Shown piece by piece: positions 32,989 through 40,782 of a DNA stretch of 64,000 nucleotides. Each line of letters opens with the position of its first letter. Within the stretch, counting starts at the first letter, position 1. Origin of the DNA: Bradyrhizobium semiaridum (lineage in GTDB: Bacteria; Pseudomonadota; Alphaproteobacteria; Rhizobiales; Xanthobacteraceae); NCBI RefSeq assembly GCF_020329505.1, contig NZ_JAGKJJ010000002.1, positions 1-64,000 of the forward strand, read 5' to 3'. A program made the translations under genes and the position numbers. Below the pieces are notes generated by a model that saw only the letters and a program-made list of their open reading frames with translations, made no database searches and was not told where the DNA came from.

Positions 32989-35154
32989 ATGAACAGGACA
33001 GTCTTCTCCCTGCCGGCCAAGAGCGAGTACCTGACCAATGGCGGGCTTGCGGTCGCCCGCGTGGTCGAGCAGTTCACCGGCGGCGCCAACCGCCTCGACG
33101 ACCTGATCGCGCTGCTCGACCGCCGCCGCGGCGTGGTGCTGTCCTCGGGCACCACGGTGCCGGGCCGCTATGAGAGCTTCGATCTCGGTTTTGCCGATCC
33201 GCCGCTGGTGCTGGAAACCTCCGGCACCGATTTCTCGCTCACCGCGCTGAACCCGCGCGGCGAGGTGCTGATCGCCTTCCTCGGCGACGTCCTGCGCGAG
33301 CCTTGTGCGGTGATCACCGAGCGCAGTGCTGTCAGGCTCAAAGGCCACATCGTCCGCGGCGCCGCGCCGGTCGAGGAGGATCAGCGCACCCGCCGCGCCA
33401 GCGTGATGTCGCTGGTGCGCGATATGGTGGCGGCGTTCACCTCCAATGCCGATCCGCTGCTCGGGCTGTTCGGCGCCTTCGCCTACGACCTCGTATTCCA
33501 GATCGAGGACCTCGTGCAGAAGCGCCCCCGCGAGGCCGACCAGCGCGACATCGTGCTCTACGTGCCCGACCGCCTGCTTGCCTATGACCGCGCCACCGGG
33601 CGCGGCGTGGCGCTCACTTACGAGTTCGCGTGGAAGGGCAAGTCGACCGCGGGCCTGCCGCACGACACCGCCGAGAGCGTCTACGCGAAGACGGGGCGGC
33701 AGGGCTTTGCCGATCACGCGCCCGGCGAATACCAGGCGACCGTCGAGACCGCGCGCGCCGCGTTCGCTCGCGGCGATCTGTTCGAGGCGGTGCCCGGGCA
33801 GCTGTTTGCCGAGCTCTGCGAGCGCTCGCCGGCGGAAGTGTTCCAGCGGCTCTGCCGCATCAACCCGTCGCCCTATGGCGCGCTGATGAATCTCGGCGAG
33901 GGCGAATTCCTGGTCTCCGCATCGCCGGAGATGTTCGTGCGCTCGGACGGCCGCCGGGTCGAGACCTGCCCGATCTCCGGCACCATCGCGCGCGGCACCG
34001 ACTCGATCGGCGACGCCGAGCAGATCCGCAAGCTGTTGAACTCGGAGAAGGACGAGTTCGAGCTCAACATGTGCACCGACGTCGACCGCAACGACAAGGC
34101 ACGGGTCTGCGTGCCCGGCACCATCAAGGTGCTGGCGCGGCGGCAGATCGAGACCTACTCAAAGCTGTTCCACACCGTCGATCACGTCGAGGGCATGCTG
34201 CGGCCGGGCTTCGATTCGCTCGACGCCTTCCTGACCCATGCCTGGGCGGTGACGGTGACCGGCGCGCCGAAGCTGTGGGCGATGCAGTTCGTCGAGGACC
34301 ACGAGCGCTCGCCGCGGCGCTGGTACGCCGGCGCGATCGGCTGCGTCAACTTCGACGGCAGCATCAATACGGGCCTGACCATCCGCACCATCCGCATGAA
34401 GGACGGCCTCGCCGAGGTCCGGGTCGGCGCCACCTGCCTGTTCGATTCCGATCCGGCCGCCGAGGACCGCGAGTGCCAAGTCAAGGCCGCGGCGCTGTTC
34501 CAGGCGCTGCGTGGCGATCCGCCGAAGCCGCTGTCGGACTTCGCCCCTGACGCCACCGGCTCCGGCAAGAACGTGCTCTTGATCGACCACGACGACAGCT
34601 TCGTGCACATGCTGGCGGATTACTTCCGCCAGGTCGGCGCCAACGTCACCGTGGTCCGGCACGTCCACGCCCAGGACATGCTGAAGCAGCGCGGCTGGGA
34701 TCTGCTGGTGCTGTCGCCGGGACCCGGGCGGCCGGAGGATTTCGGCATCGCGAAGACCATCGGTACCGCGCTGGAAAGGCAGCTGCCGATCTTCGGCGTC
34801 TGCCTAGGGGTGCAGGCGATCGGCCAATATTTCGGCGGCGAGCTCGGCCAACTCACCCAGCCGGCCCATGGCCGGCCCTCGCGTGTCCAGGTGCGCGGCG
34901 GGCGGCTGATGCGGAACCTGCCGAACGAGATCGTGATCGGCCGCTATCACTCGCTCTACGTCGAGCGCGACAGCGTGCCCGACGTGCTCGATGTGACCGC
35001 GACCACCGAGGATGGTGTCGCGATGGTGATCGAGCACAAGACGCTGCCGGTCGCCGGCGTCCAGTTCCACCCGGAGTCGCTGATGTCGCTCGGCAACGAG
35101 GTCGGACTGCGTATCGTGGAGAATGCATTCCGGCTCAACCCGGGGACGAATTGA
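32989..35154 (+). CDS. trpE(G): Anthranilate synthase, fused TrpE-TrpG
   Basis: A 721-residue fusion catalysing the first step of tryptophan synthesis from chorismate and glutamine. Residues 1 to about 510 are the chorismate-binding TrpE part (ASPEMFVR, GTIARG, FELNMCTDVDRNDKARV and AWAVTVTGAPKLWAMQ blocks). Residues 525-721 are the glutamine amidotransferase part (VLSPGPGRPEDFG, catalytic Cys in FGVCLGVQAIGQ, His-Glu in FHPESLMS). The fusion is typical of rhizobia. The ATG has an AAGAGGATC ribosome-binding site, and trpL lies upstream. Confidence 0.97.
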   Translation: MNRTVFSLPAKSEYLTNGGLAVARVVEQFTGGANRLDDLIALLDRRRGVVLSSGTTVPGRYESFDLGFADPPLVLETSGTDFSLTALNPRGEVLIAFLGDVLREPCAVITERSAVRLKGHIVRGAAPVEEDQRTRRASVMSLVRDMVAAFTSNADPLLGLFGAFAYDLVFQIEDLVQKRPREADQRDIVLYVPDRLLAYDRATGRGVALTYEFAWKGKSTAGLPHDTAESVYAKTGRQGFADHAPGEYQATVETARAAFARGDLFEAVPGQLFAELCERSPAEVFQRLCRINPSPYGALMNLGEGEFLVSASPEMFVRSDGRRVETCPISGTIARGTDSIGDAEQIRKLLNSEKDEFELNMCTDVDRNDKARVCVPGTIKVLARRQIETYSKLFHTVDHVEGMLRPGFDSLDAFLTHAWAVTVTGAPKLWAMQFVEDHERSPRRWYAGAIGCVNFDGSINTGLTIRTIRMKDGLAEVRVGATCLFDSDPAAEDRECQVKAAALFQALRGDPPKPLSDFAPDATGSGKNVLLIDHDDSFVHMLADYFRQVGANVTVVRHVHAQDMLKQRGWDLLVLSPGPGRPEDFGIAKTIGTALERQLPIFGVCLGVQAIGQYFGGELGQLTQPAHGRPSRVQVRGGRLMRNLPNEIVIGRYHSLYVERDSVPDVLDVTATTEDGVAMVIEHKTLPVAGVQFHPESLMSLGNEVGLRIVENAFRLNPGTN

Positions 35155-35160
35155 CTTGAA

Positions 35161-35246
35161 CCGTCATTGCGAGCGCAGCGAAGCAATCGATGTCTCCCCC
35201 GCGGAGAGATGGATTGCTTCCTCGCCTGCGCGCCTCGCAATGACGA
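35161..35246. repeat. Intergenic repeat, family R4
   Basis: CCGTCATTGCGAGCGCAGCG...AAGCAATC...GATTGCTTC...CGCCTCGCAATGACG, an 86-nt imperfect palindrome between trpE(G) and apt. The second copy is at 40651-40736. Confidence 0.85.
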
Positions 35247-35268
35247 TGCGGAGAAAAGCGAGACACCA

Positions 35269-35808
35269 ATGACCTTCGACCAGGACATCAAGTCGACCGT
35301 TCGCACCATCCCGGATTACCCCAAGCCGGGTATCCTGTTTCGCGACATCACGACCTTGCTCGCCGACGCCCGCGCGTTTCGCCGCGCGGTCGACGAGCTC
35401 GTGCATCCCTGGGCCGGGTCGAAGGTCGACAAGATCGCCGGCATCGAGGCGCGCGGCTTCATCCTCGGCGGCGCGGTGGCGCATCAGCTCTCGGCCGGTT
35501 TCGTGCCGATCCGCAAGAAGGGCAAGCTGCCGCACACCACGGTGCGGATCGCCTATTCGCTGGAATACGGCATCGACGAGATGGAGATGCATGCCGACGC
35601 GATAGAGCCCGGCGAGCGCGTGATCCTGGTCGACGATCTGATCGCGACCGGCGGCACCGCGGAGGGCGCGGTGAAGCTGCTCCGCCAGATCGGCGCCAAC
35701 GTGGTCGCCGCCTGCTTCATCATCGACCTGCCCGACCTCGGCGGCGCCGACAAGCTGCGCGCAATGGAAGTCCCGGTGCGCACGCTGATGGCGTTCGAGG
35801 GGCATTAG
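35269..35808 (+). CDS. apt: Adenine phosphoribosyltransferase
   Basis: A 179-residue purine salvage enzyme that forms AMP from adenine and PRPP. The type I phosphoribosyltransferase motif [14 protein letters not shown] and the APT-specific N-terminus ([15 protein letters not shown]) and [10 protein letters not shown] loop are complete. The ATG at 35269 follows an R4 repeat, so the gene probably has its own promoter or reads through from trpE(G). Confidence 0.96.
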   Translation: MTFDQDIKSTVRTIPDYPKPGILFRDITTLLADARAFRRAVDELVHPWAGSKVDKIAGIEARGFILGGAVAHQLSAGFVPIRKKGKLPHTTVRIAYSLEYGIDEMEMHADAIEPGERVILVDDLIATGGTAEGAVKLLRQIGANVVAACFIIDLPDLGGADKLRAMEVPVRTLMAFEGH

Positions 35809-35814
35809 TCTTTC

Positions 35815-35964
35815 CTCGCCTCGCCCCGCTTGCGGGGAGAGGCCGGTCGCATCGAAGATGCGATCCGGGTGAGGGGGAATCTCCGCGTACTCCGATCTCG
35901 ATCGAATCTGCGGAGCCGGCCCCTCACCCCGACCCTCTCCCCGTAAGAACGGGGAGAGGGGGAA
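35815..35964. repeat. Intergenic palindromic repeat, family R1
   Basis: The most complete R1 copy, CCTCGCCCCGCTTGCGGGGAGAGG ... CTCTCCCCGTAAGAACGGGGAGAGG given in outline, with an inner hairpin ATCGAAGATGCGAT. It lies between the convergent apt and ATPase genes. Confidence 0.85.
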
Positions 35965-35973
35965 GAGCTACGG

Positions 35974-36642
35974 CTAGGACCTCTGCGGCACCATGCTCAG
36001 TTCGAGATCGCGGAACATGGTGTAATTCCGCCGGATCCACTGATGCAGCTCGGTCGATGAATCCTTTTCCTGGCGCAAATAGCCGGTAAAGGAGAAGCTG
36101 AGCCGGTCGATATAGGTCTTCAAAAACACCGGCAGCGCGCGCAGGCGCAGCACGCGGCTGCGGGTCATCACCGGCGGCAGCTCGCCGCGCACCACGAACT
36201 CGTTGTCGATGACGACGAGCGCATTCGCCGAGATCAGCTCGTACAGCGTCTGGAAGCTGCGCACCGAGGCACGGTCGGTATCGGCGACAAACAGCATGAT
36301 CGGCGCGACGCGGCGGCGCAGTGCCTCCTTCATCAGCCCGATCTCGTGGCACATTTTGAAGAATTCGTCGAAGGCGTGGTAGCCGAGGTCGATCACCTTG
36401 GCGACGCCGTCATTGATGATGACCCGGTCCATCAGCTGCATCTTGCCGTAGGTGTCGATCACGTCGGCGGTTTCCGTGACCCGCGGCAGATAGTCGAGCA
36501 GCGATGGCTCCTTCAGGTTGACGTCGAAGCAAGCCACGTCGCCGTTCTTGAGCAGCAGGAATTCGCCGAGCAGCCGCGCGGTCAGCGTCTTGCCGACCTG
36601 CGGGCGGGGCGAGCAGATGATGTAGACGGGCGTGGATGACAT
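35974..36642 (-). CDS. P-loop ATPase-like protein with degenerate Walker A
   Basis: A 222-residue protein with a ParA/MinD-like beginning (VYIICSPRPQVGKTLTARLLGEFLL) in which the glycines before GKT are mostly lost, so it may bind nucleotide weakly. A strand typical of the family follows (VACFDVNLKEPSLLDYL). I recognise no named family. It starts 60 nt after the stop of the larger ATPase gene in the same direction, and the two probably work together or arose by duplication. Confidence 0.8.
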   Translation of the reverse strand: MSSTPVYIICSPRPQVGKTLTARLLGEFLLLKNGDVACFDVNLKEPSLLDYLPRVTETADVIDTYGKMQLMDRVIINDGVAKVIDLGYHAFDEFFKMCHEIGLMKEALRRRVAPIMLFVADTDRASVRSFQTLYELISANALVVIDNEFVVRGELPPVMTRSRVLRLRALPVFLKTYIDRLSFSFTGYLRQEKDSSTELHQWIRRNYTMFRDLELSMVPQRS

Positions 36643-36702
36643 CGCCCGCTATATCAGTCCAAATCCTCCCCTAATCCAGCCCCATTGCGGCCGGGAGCGC
36701 GA

Positions 36703-37452
36703 CTATTTTTCGCCGCCGCGGGTAGTCGACTTGGCGCCGACCAGGTCGGTCAGCTTGATCCGGTCGTATTCGCTCCAGACATTGGCCAGCCAGTGCCGGA
36801 CGTAGCCGCGCAGCACGAAGGAGTAATTCGCGGCGTCGTCGTTGACGCTTTTGTTGGCGACGAATTTCAGGAACGGAACCGAGGACACCTCGACCTGCTC
36901 ATAGGCCATTTCGTTGAGCTTGGGGATGGTGAGGTCGGTCGCATCCTTGATCTTGTTGAAATAGGAATTGTAGGTCGATTGGTCCCACTGGAAGAACTGG
37001 GTGTCGTTGATGAAGTTCTTCACCAGGTAATACTTCGCGCCGGTCATGAAGCTCGAGGTTTCGGCGATCTCGTCCAGCGATGCGATCGAGGGACCCAATA
37101 TATGGAACACGGCGAAGGTGATCTGGCCGGAGCGCGCCGCATCGAGGAAGCCGATGTCGCGCAGCGAGGCCAGCGCGGGCGACAGCAGGCCGGCGCGGAC
37201 GTCGATCACGGTGACCGAGGGTCCCGAGTTCAGCGTATCGAAGATCTTCATCTGGTCCGCGGTCGTCGTCATGTCGACGATCTCGGTGATGTCGGGGTGG
37301 AAGCGCTTCAGCGTGCCGCGCGGCGATTCGGTATCGAACGCCCGGGTCTGCACATTGTTGGCACTGAAATAGTCCAGGAGCGTCCGCGAGACGGTGGTCT
37401 TGCCGACCCCGCCCTTGTCAGCGCCCACCACGATCACGACCGGTTTTGCCAT
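36703..37452 (-). CDS. ParA/MinD-type ATPase, role unknown
   Basis: A 249-residue SIMIBI-class ATPase with a deviant Walker A, GADKGGVGKTTVSR, an A' strand (TRAFDTESPRGTLKRF) and Walker B (VTVIDVRAGL). No DNA-binding ParB partner, no membrane-targeting helix and no flagellar context are visible, so it is not obviously a partition, MinD or FlhG protein. Its close companion is the smaller ATPase-like gene just downstream. Confidence 0.88.
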   Translation of the reverse strand: MAKPVVIVVGADKGGVGKTTVSRTLLDYFSANNVQTRAFDTESPRGTLKRFHPDITEIVDMTTTADQMKIFDTLNSGPSVTVIDVRAGLLSPALASLRDIGFLDAARSGQITFAVFHILGPSIASLDEIAETSSFMTGAKYYLVKNFINDTQFFQWDQSTYNSYFNKIKDATDLTIPKLNEMAYEQVEVSSVPFLKFVANKSVNDDAANYSFVLRGYVRHWLANVWSEYDRIKLTDLVGAKSTTRGGEK

Positions 37453-37617
37453 GGAAGTCCCTTAAAGCGCGCTCCCGATCGCGACGGCGATCGGCAAGTC
37501 CCCATATCTGCTTTGGGCGCGAACATGGCAGAAACGAGGGGGAATTCAAATCTTTAAGGCGCCCATGGCTGGTTTGGTGGGGATTTCCTTAATGGATTGA
37601 AATGGCTAGCGCTCAAT

Positions 37618-38817
37618 TCAGACGTGCCGGCCCCACGGTCCCTGAAGCGGACCCAGCGAGCCCTGTTGAGGATTGGCGCCCGGCAGCGCCGGCGGGTCGC
37701 CCGGTGCCGCGGGCGCATCGCCCCACGGGCCATGCTTGATCGCCGAAGGCGGCTCGCCGCCTGCCGGCGCCTCCGAGGTCTCGTCCGGCAGCGCCAGCGG
37801 CCCGGGATCGTGTCCGCCGGCATATTTCACCAACGCATCGACCCGGGACTGCACCGACGGGTGGGTGGCGAACAGGTCGGCAAAGCCCTCGCGCGGGTTG
37901 TCGACGCACAGTTCCATCACTGCCGACGTCGCGTCCGGCAACTCGCCGCGGTTCTCGATCTTGCGCAGCGCCGAGATCATCGCGTTGGGGTTTTTCGTCA
38001 GCTCGACCGAGCCGGCATCGGCGAGGAATTCGCGCGAGCGCGACAGCGCCAGCTTGACCACTTGCGACAGCAGCCAGGCCAGCATGATCAGCACGACGGC
38101 GATGATGATCACGATGATCGCGCCGCCGCCGGAGCCCTTGCTGTCGCGATCCGATGAAGACGAGGATCGGGAGGATGACGACGACCAGCCGCCGCTGCCG
38201 CTCGAGTTCCACGACAGATTTGTGAAAACGCGAAAGAACATCTCTCCGAAGAAGCCGACCACGCCGGCGATGATCACGGCGACCACCATCAGCTGCACGT
38301 CGCCGTTCTTGATGTGGGTGAGCTCGTGGCCGAGCACGGCCTCGATCTCCTGGTCGTTCAGCGCGTTGAGCAGACCCGTGGTGACGGTGATCGAATATTG
38401 CCGCGGGTTCAGTCCGGCCGCGAACGCGTTCAGCGCCGGACTGTCCATGATCTTCAGCTTCGGCATCGGGATGCCGCGCGAGATGCAGAGGTTTTCCAGC
38501 AAATTGTACAGCCGCGGCTGCTGCTGCCGCGTGACGCTTTCGCCGCCCGTGACGGCGTCGATCATGTTCTGGTGGAAGAAATAGGCGATCACGATCCAGG
38601 CTGCGGCCGCCAGCGTCGCCCAGGGGAGAGCGGAGACGAGGTCGCGCGAGGCCCGCGTCAGGTAGTCGTTGACCGAGCGGCCGCTATCGATCACCACTTC
38701 CGCGACCAGCGCGCCGGCATAGACCAGCACGTAGATCAAGAGGAACAGCCCCGCGAGCAGCAGCAGCGAACGAAACTTGTTCGATGCGATATGCGTGTAG
38801 AGACCGTAGGCGGCCAT
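37618..38817 (-). CDS. M48 family metallopeptidase (HtpX-like)
   Basis: A 399-residue membrane zinc protease. Two N-terminal helices (about 16-40 and 62-82) precede the HELTH zinc motif at 164-168; a Ser-rich loop and two more helices follow, and the third-ligand region is SREFLADAGSVEL. After the catalytic part there is a 90-residue Pro/Gly-rich tail. HtpX-type proteases degrade damaged membrane proteins. The LemA gene 33 nt upstream is a common partner of M48 proteases. Confidence 0.93.
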   Translation of the reverse strand: MAAYGLYTHIASNKFRSLLLLAGLFLLIYVLVYAGALVAEVVIDSGRSVNDYLTRASRDLVSALPWATLAAAAWIVIAYFFHQNMIDAVTGGESVTRQQQPRLYNLLENLCISRGIPMPKLKIMDSPALNAFAAGLNPRQYSITVTTGLLNALNDQEIEAVLGHELTHIKNGDVQLMVVAVIIAGVVGFFGEMFFRVFTNLSWNSSGSGGWSSSSSRSSSSSDRDSKGSGGGAIIVIIIAVVLIMLAWLLSQVVKLALSRSREFLADAGSVELTKNPNAMISALRKIENRGELPDATSAVMELCVDNPREGFADLFATHPSVQSRVDALVKYAGGHDPGPLALPDETSEAPAGGEPPSAIKHGPWGDAPAAPGDPPALPGANPQQGSLGPLQGPWGRHV

Positions 38818-38850
38818 GGAGCAGCCTCTCGCCCGAGGAGGTTGCGTGTC

Positions 38851-39411
38851 TCAGAACTTCACGCTCGGCACGGTCTCGACTTCTGTGCGGCTGGCGCCGA
38901 GGTCGAAAAATTCCTTGCGGGTGAAGCCGAACATGCCGGCGAACAGCGCGGCAGGCATTTGCTGGATGCCGGTGTTGTATTCCTGGACCGCGTTGTTGAA
39001 GAAGCGGCGGCTGGCGGCGATCTTGTTCTCGATATCGGACAGCTCGGAGGCGAGCTGCTGGAAGTTGGCGTTGGCCTTGAGGTCCGGATAGGCCTCCGAC
39101 AGCGCGATCAGCCGGCCGAGCGCGCCGGAGAGCTGGTTCTCCGCCGCCGAAACCTGCGCCGGCCCTTGCGCCGACATCGCCGAATTGCGCGCCTTGATCA
39201 CGTCGTCGAGCGTGCCGCGTTCATGCGAGGCATAGCCTTTCACCGTCTCGACCAGATTCGGAATCAAGTCGTGGCGCTGCTTGAGCTGCACGTCGATGTC
39301 GGCAAAGGCCTGCCCGACCCGCTGGCTGAGCGCGACGAGGCGGTTGTAGGCGCCGAACGCAAACAGCACGACAAGGACGATGACGCCGATAACGATCCAG
39401 CTGGTCGACAT
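38851..39411 (-). CDS. LemA family protein
   Basis: A 186-residue protein with an N-terminal membrane anchor (WIVIGVIVLVVLFAFGAYN) and a long helical domain bearing the LemA blocks RHDLIPNLVETVKGYASHE and YPDLKANANFQQL. LemA proteins form periplasmic or surface helical bundles of unclear function and are often encoded with M48 proteases, as here. I place the start at the ATG at 39411. Confidence 0.93.
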   Translation of the reverse strand: MSTSWIVIGVIVLVVLFAFGAYNRLVALSQRVGQAFADIDVQLKQRHDLIPNLVETVKGYASHERGTLDDVIKARNSAMSAQGPAQVSAAENQLSGALGRLIALSEAYPDLKANANFQQLASELSDIENKIAASRRFFNNAVQEYNTGIQQMPAALFAGMFGFTRKEFFDLGASRTEVETVPSVKF

Positions 39412-39531
39412 GACGGGCAGCTCCTGATGGGACGAAACGGCGGCACAGTAGCGCAAAACCGCGCATACGGCAGCCCGCCGCGGAAAGGTGGGCATTGCGT
39501 TGGTCGGATGATTGCGAAGATTGGTTCAACG

Positions 39532-39660
39532 CCGTCGTCCCGGCGAAGGCCGGGACCATCAACCGCCGCTATAAGCGGCGGGAATGCGCTGGAGCTCCAG
39601 CTCGCTCCAACAACATGCATCGGTGGTTATGGATCCCGGCCCTCGCCGGGACGCCGCAGG
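39532..39660. repeat. Repeat, family R5, entering the Rsm22-like gene
   Basis: GTCGTCCCGGCGAAGGCCGGGAC at one end and ATCCCGGCCCTCGCCGGGACG at the other, with the hairpin CCGCCGCTATAAGCGGCGG between. The right end codes for the last residues of the Rsm22-like protein. Confidence 0.8.
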
Positions 39661-40634
39661 GAGTTGGTGTCGACCACATCCCCCCAGCGCCAACGGCGTG
39701 CGCGGGCGTAGTCGTCCCTGGCGCGGCGCGGGATCTTTGTCGTCGCGATGCCCTCGGCCGTGCACAGCTTGGCCGCGATCTCGACCTTGCCGACATCGGG
39801 CTGCGCCAGCACGCGGGATGGCCGCGCCGTTACCGGTGTCCGGCTCAGCGCGACATAGGCAAAGCGCTCGTCCTCGAATGGCAGCTCGGCGCCCTTGACC
39901 TGCTTGTGCGCGCGCGAGCGTTGCAGGCGCTGCGAGAAATGGCACCAGTCGGGCGCGACCAGCGGGCAGGCGCCGTCATGCGGGCAGGGCGCGGCGACAT
40001 GGGCGCCGGCCGCGATCAATTGCGCGCGGAGCGCGATGATCCGCGCATAGCCGGAAGGCGTGCCCGGCTCGACGACGAGCAGCGTGTCTTTCGTCCTCGA
40101 CCACAGGGCGTCCGCCAATGAAGCGCGCTCGGCATCGCCGATCTCGCCGATCATGTAGCTGGCGACGACGAGGTCGGCGGGCTCGGCTTGCGCAAGCAGT
40201 GCGCGCGCTTGGCCGAGCCGATAGCCGATGTCGTTCAGCCGCCTGCTGTCGCCACACAGCTCCTGCGCCAGCGTTCGCAACGCGCCGTTGGCGTCGAGCA
40301 GGGTGAAATGCTGCAACGAGGCGAAAGCCTCGGCGGCGGCCCAGGTCGCAGTTCCCGGGCCGGCGCCAACGTCAAGCAGGGTCGTTGGCGCGAAGTCCGG
40401 CCGCATCTCGGTGAATGCGTTGAGGCTCGCCACGACGGCGGCATAGGTTGCCGGCATTCGCGCCAGTGCGTAGGCCAGCGCATCGGTCTCAGTCCTGATC
40501 GTGCCGGAGCCGCCGCCCTCCCGATAGGTCTGCGAGATCACGGCCGCACGGCTCGCAGCGTCGCTGCGCGACAGGCCTTCGAGGCGCGCATTGAGTGAGG
40601 CGCGAAGTTCGGCCGGGAGATCGGGTGAGGTCAT
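39627..40634 (-). CDS. Rsm22-like methyltransferase with repeat-encoded C-terminus
   Basis: A 335-residue protein of the mitochondrial-ribosome methyltransferase Rsm22 family. The SAM-binding motif is LLDVGAGPGTATWAA, and the Cys-rich element typical of the family is CPHDGACPLVAPDWCHFSQR. A role in rRNA methylation or ribosome assembly is inferred from the family. The last nine residues (RRPGEGRDP) are encoded by the R5 repeat, so the original C-terminus was probably replaced or extended when the repeat arrived. Confidence 0.85.
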   Translation of the reverse strand: MTSPDLPAELRASLNARLEGLSRSDAASRAAVISQTYREGGGSGTIRTETDALAYALARMPATYAAVVASLNAFTEMRPDFAPTTLLDVGAGPGTATWAAAEAFASLQHFTLLDANGALRTLAQELCGDSRRLNDIGYRLGQARALLAQAEPADLVVASYMIGEIGDAERASLADALWSRTKDTLLVVEPGTPSGYARIIALRAQLIAAGAHVAAPCPHDGACPLVAPDWCHFSQRLQRSRAHKQVKGAELPFEDERFAYVALSRTPVTARPSRVLAQPDVGKVEIAAKLCTAEGIATTKIPRRARDDYARARRWRWGDVVDTNSLRRPGEGRDP

Positions 40635-40650
40635 GCGCCGTACCTTGCCA

Positions 40651-40736
40651 CGTCATTGCCAGCCAAGCGAAGCAATCCATCGCGCTGCATGCACGGAAAG
40701 ATGGATTGCTTCGTCGCTTCGCTCCTCGCAATGACG
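40651..40736. repeat. Intergenic repeat, family R4
   Basis: CGTCATTGCCAGCCAAGCGA...AAGCAATCCAT...ATGGATTGCTTCG...CTCGCAATGACG between smc and the Rsm22-like gene. Confidence 0.85.
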
Positions 40737-40782
40737 GGGCCAGCGGGCCCCGTTGCAAGCTTAAAGGAGACCGGTGTCGGCC

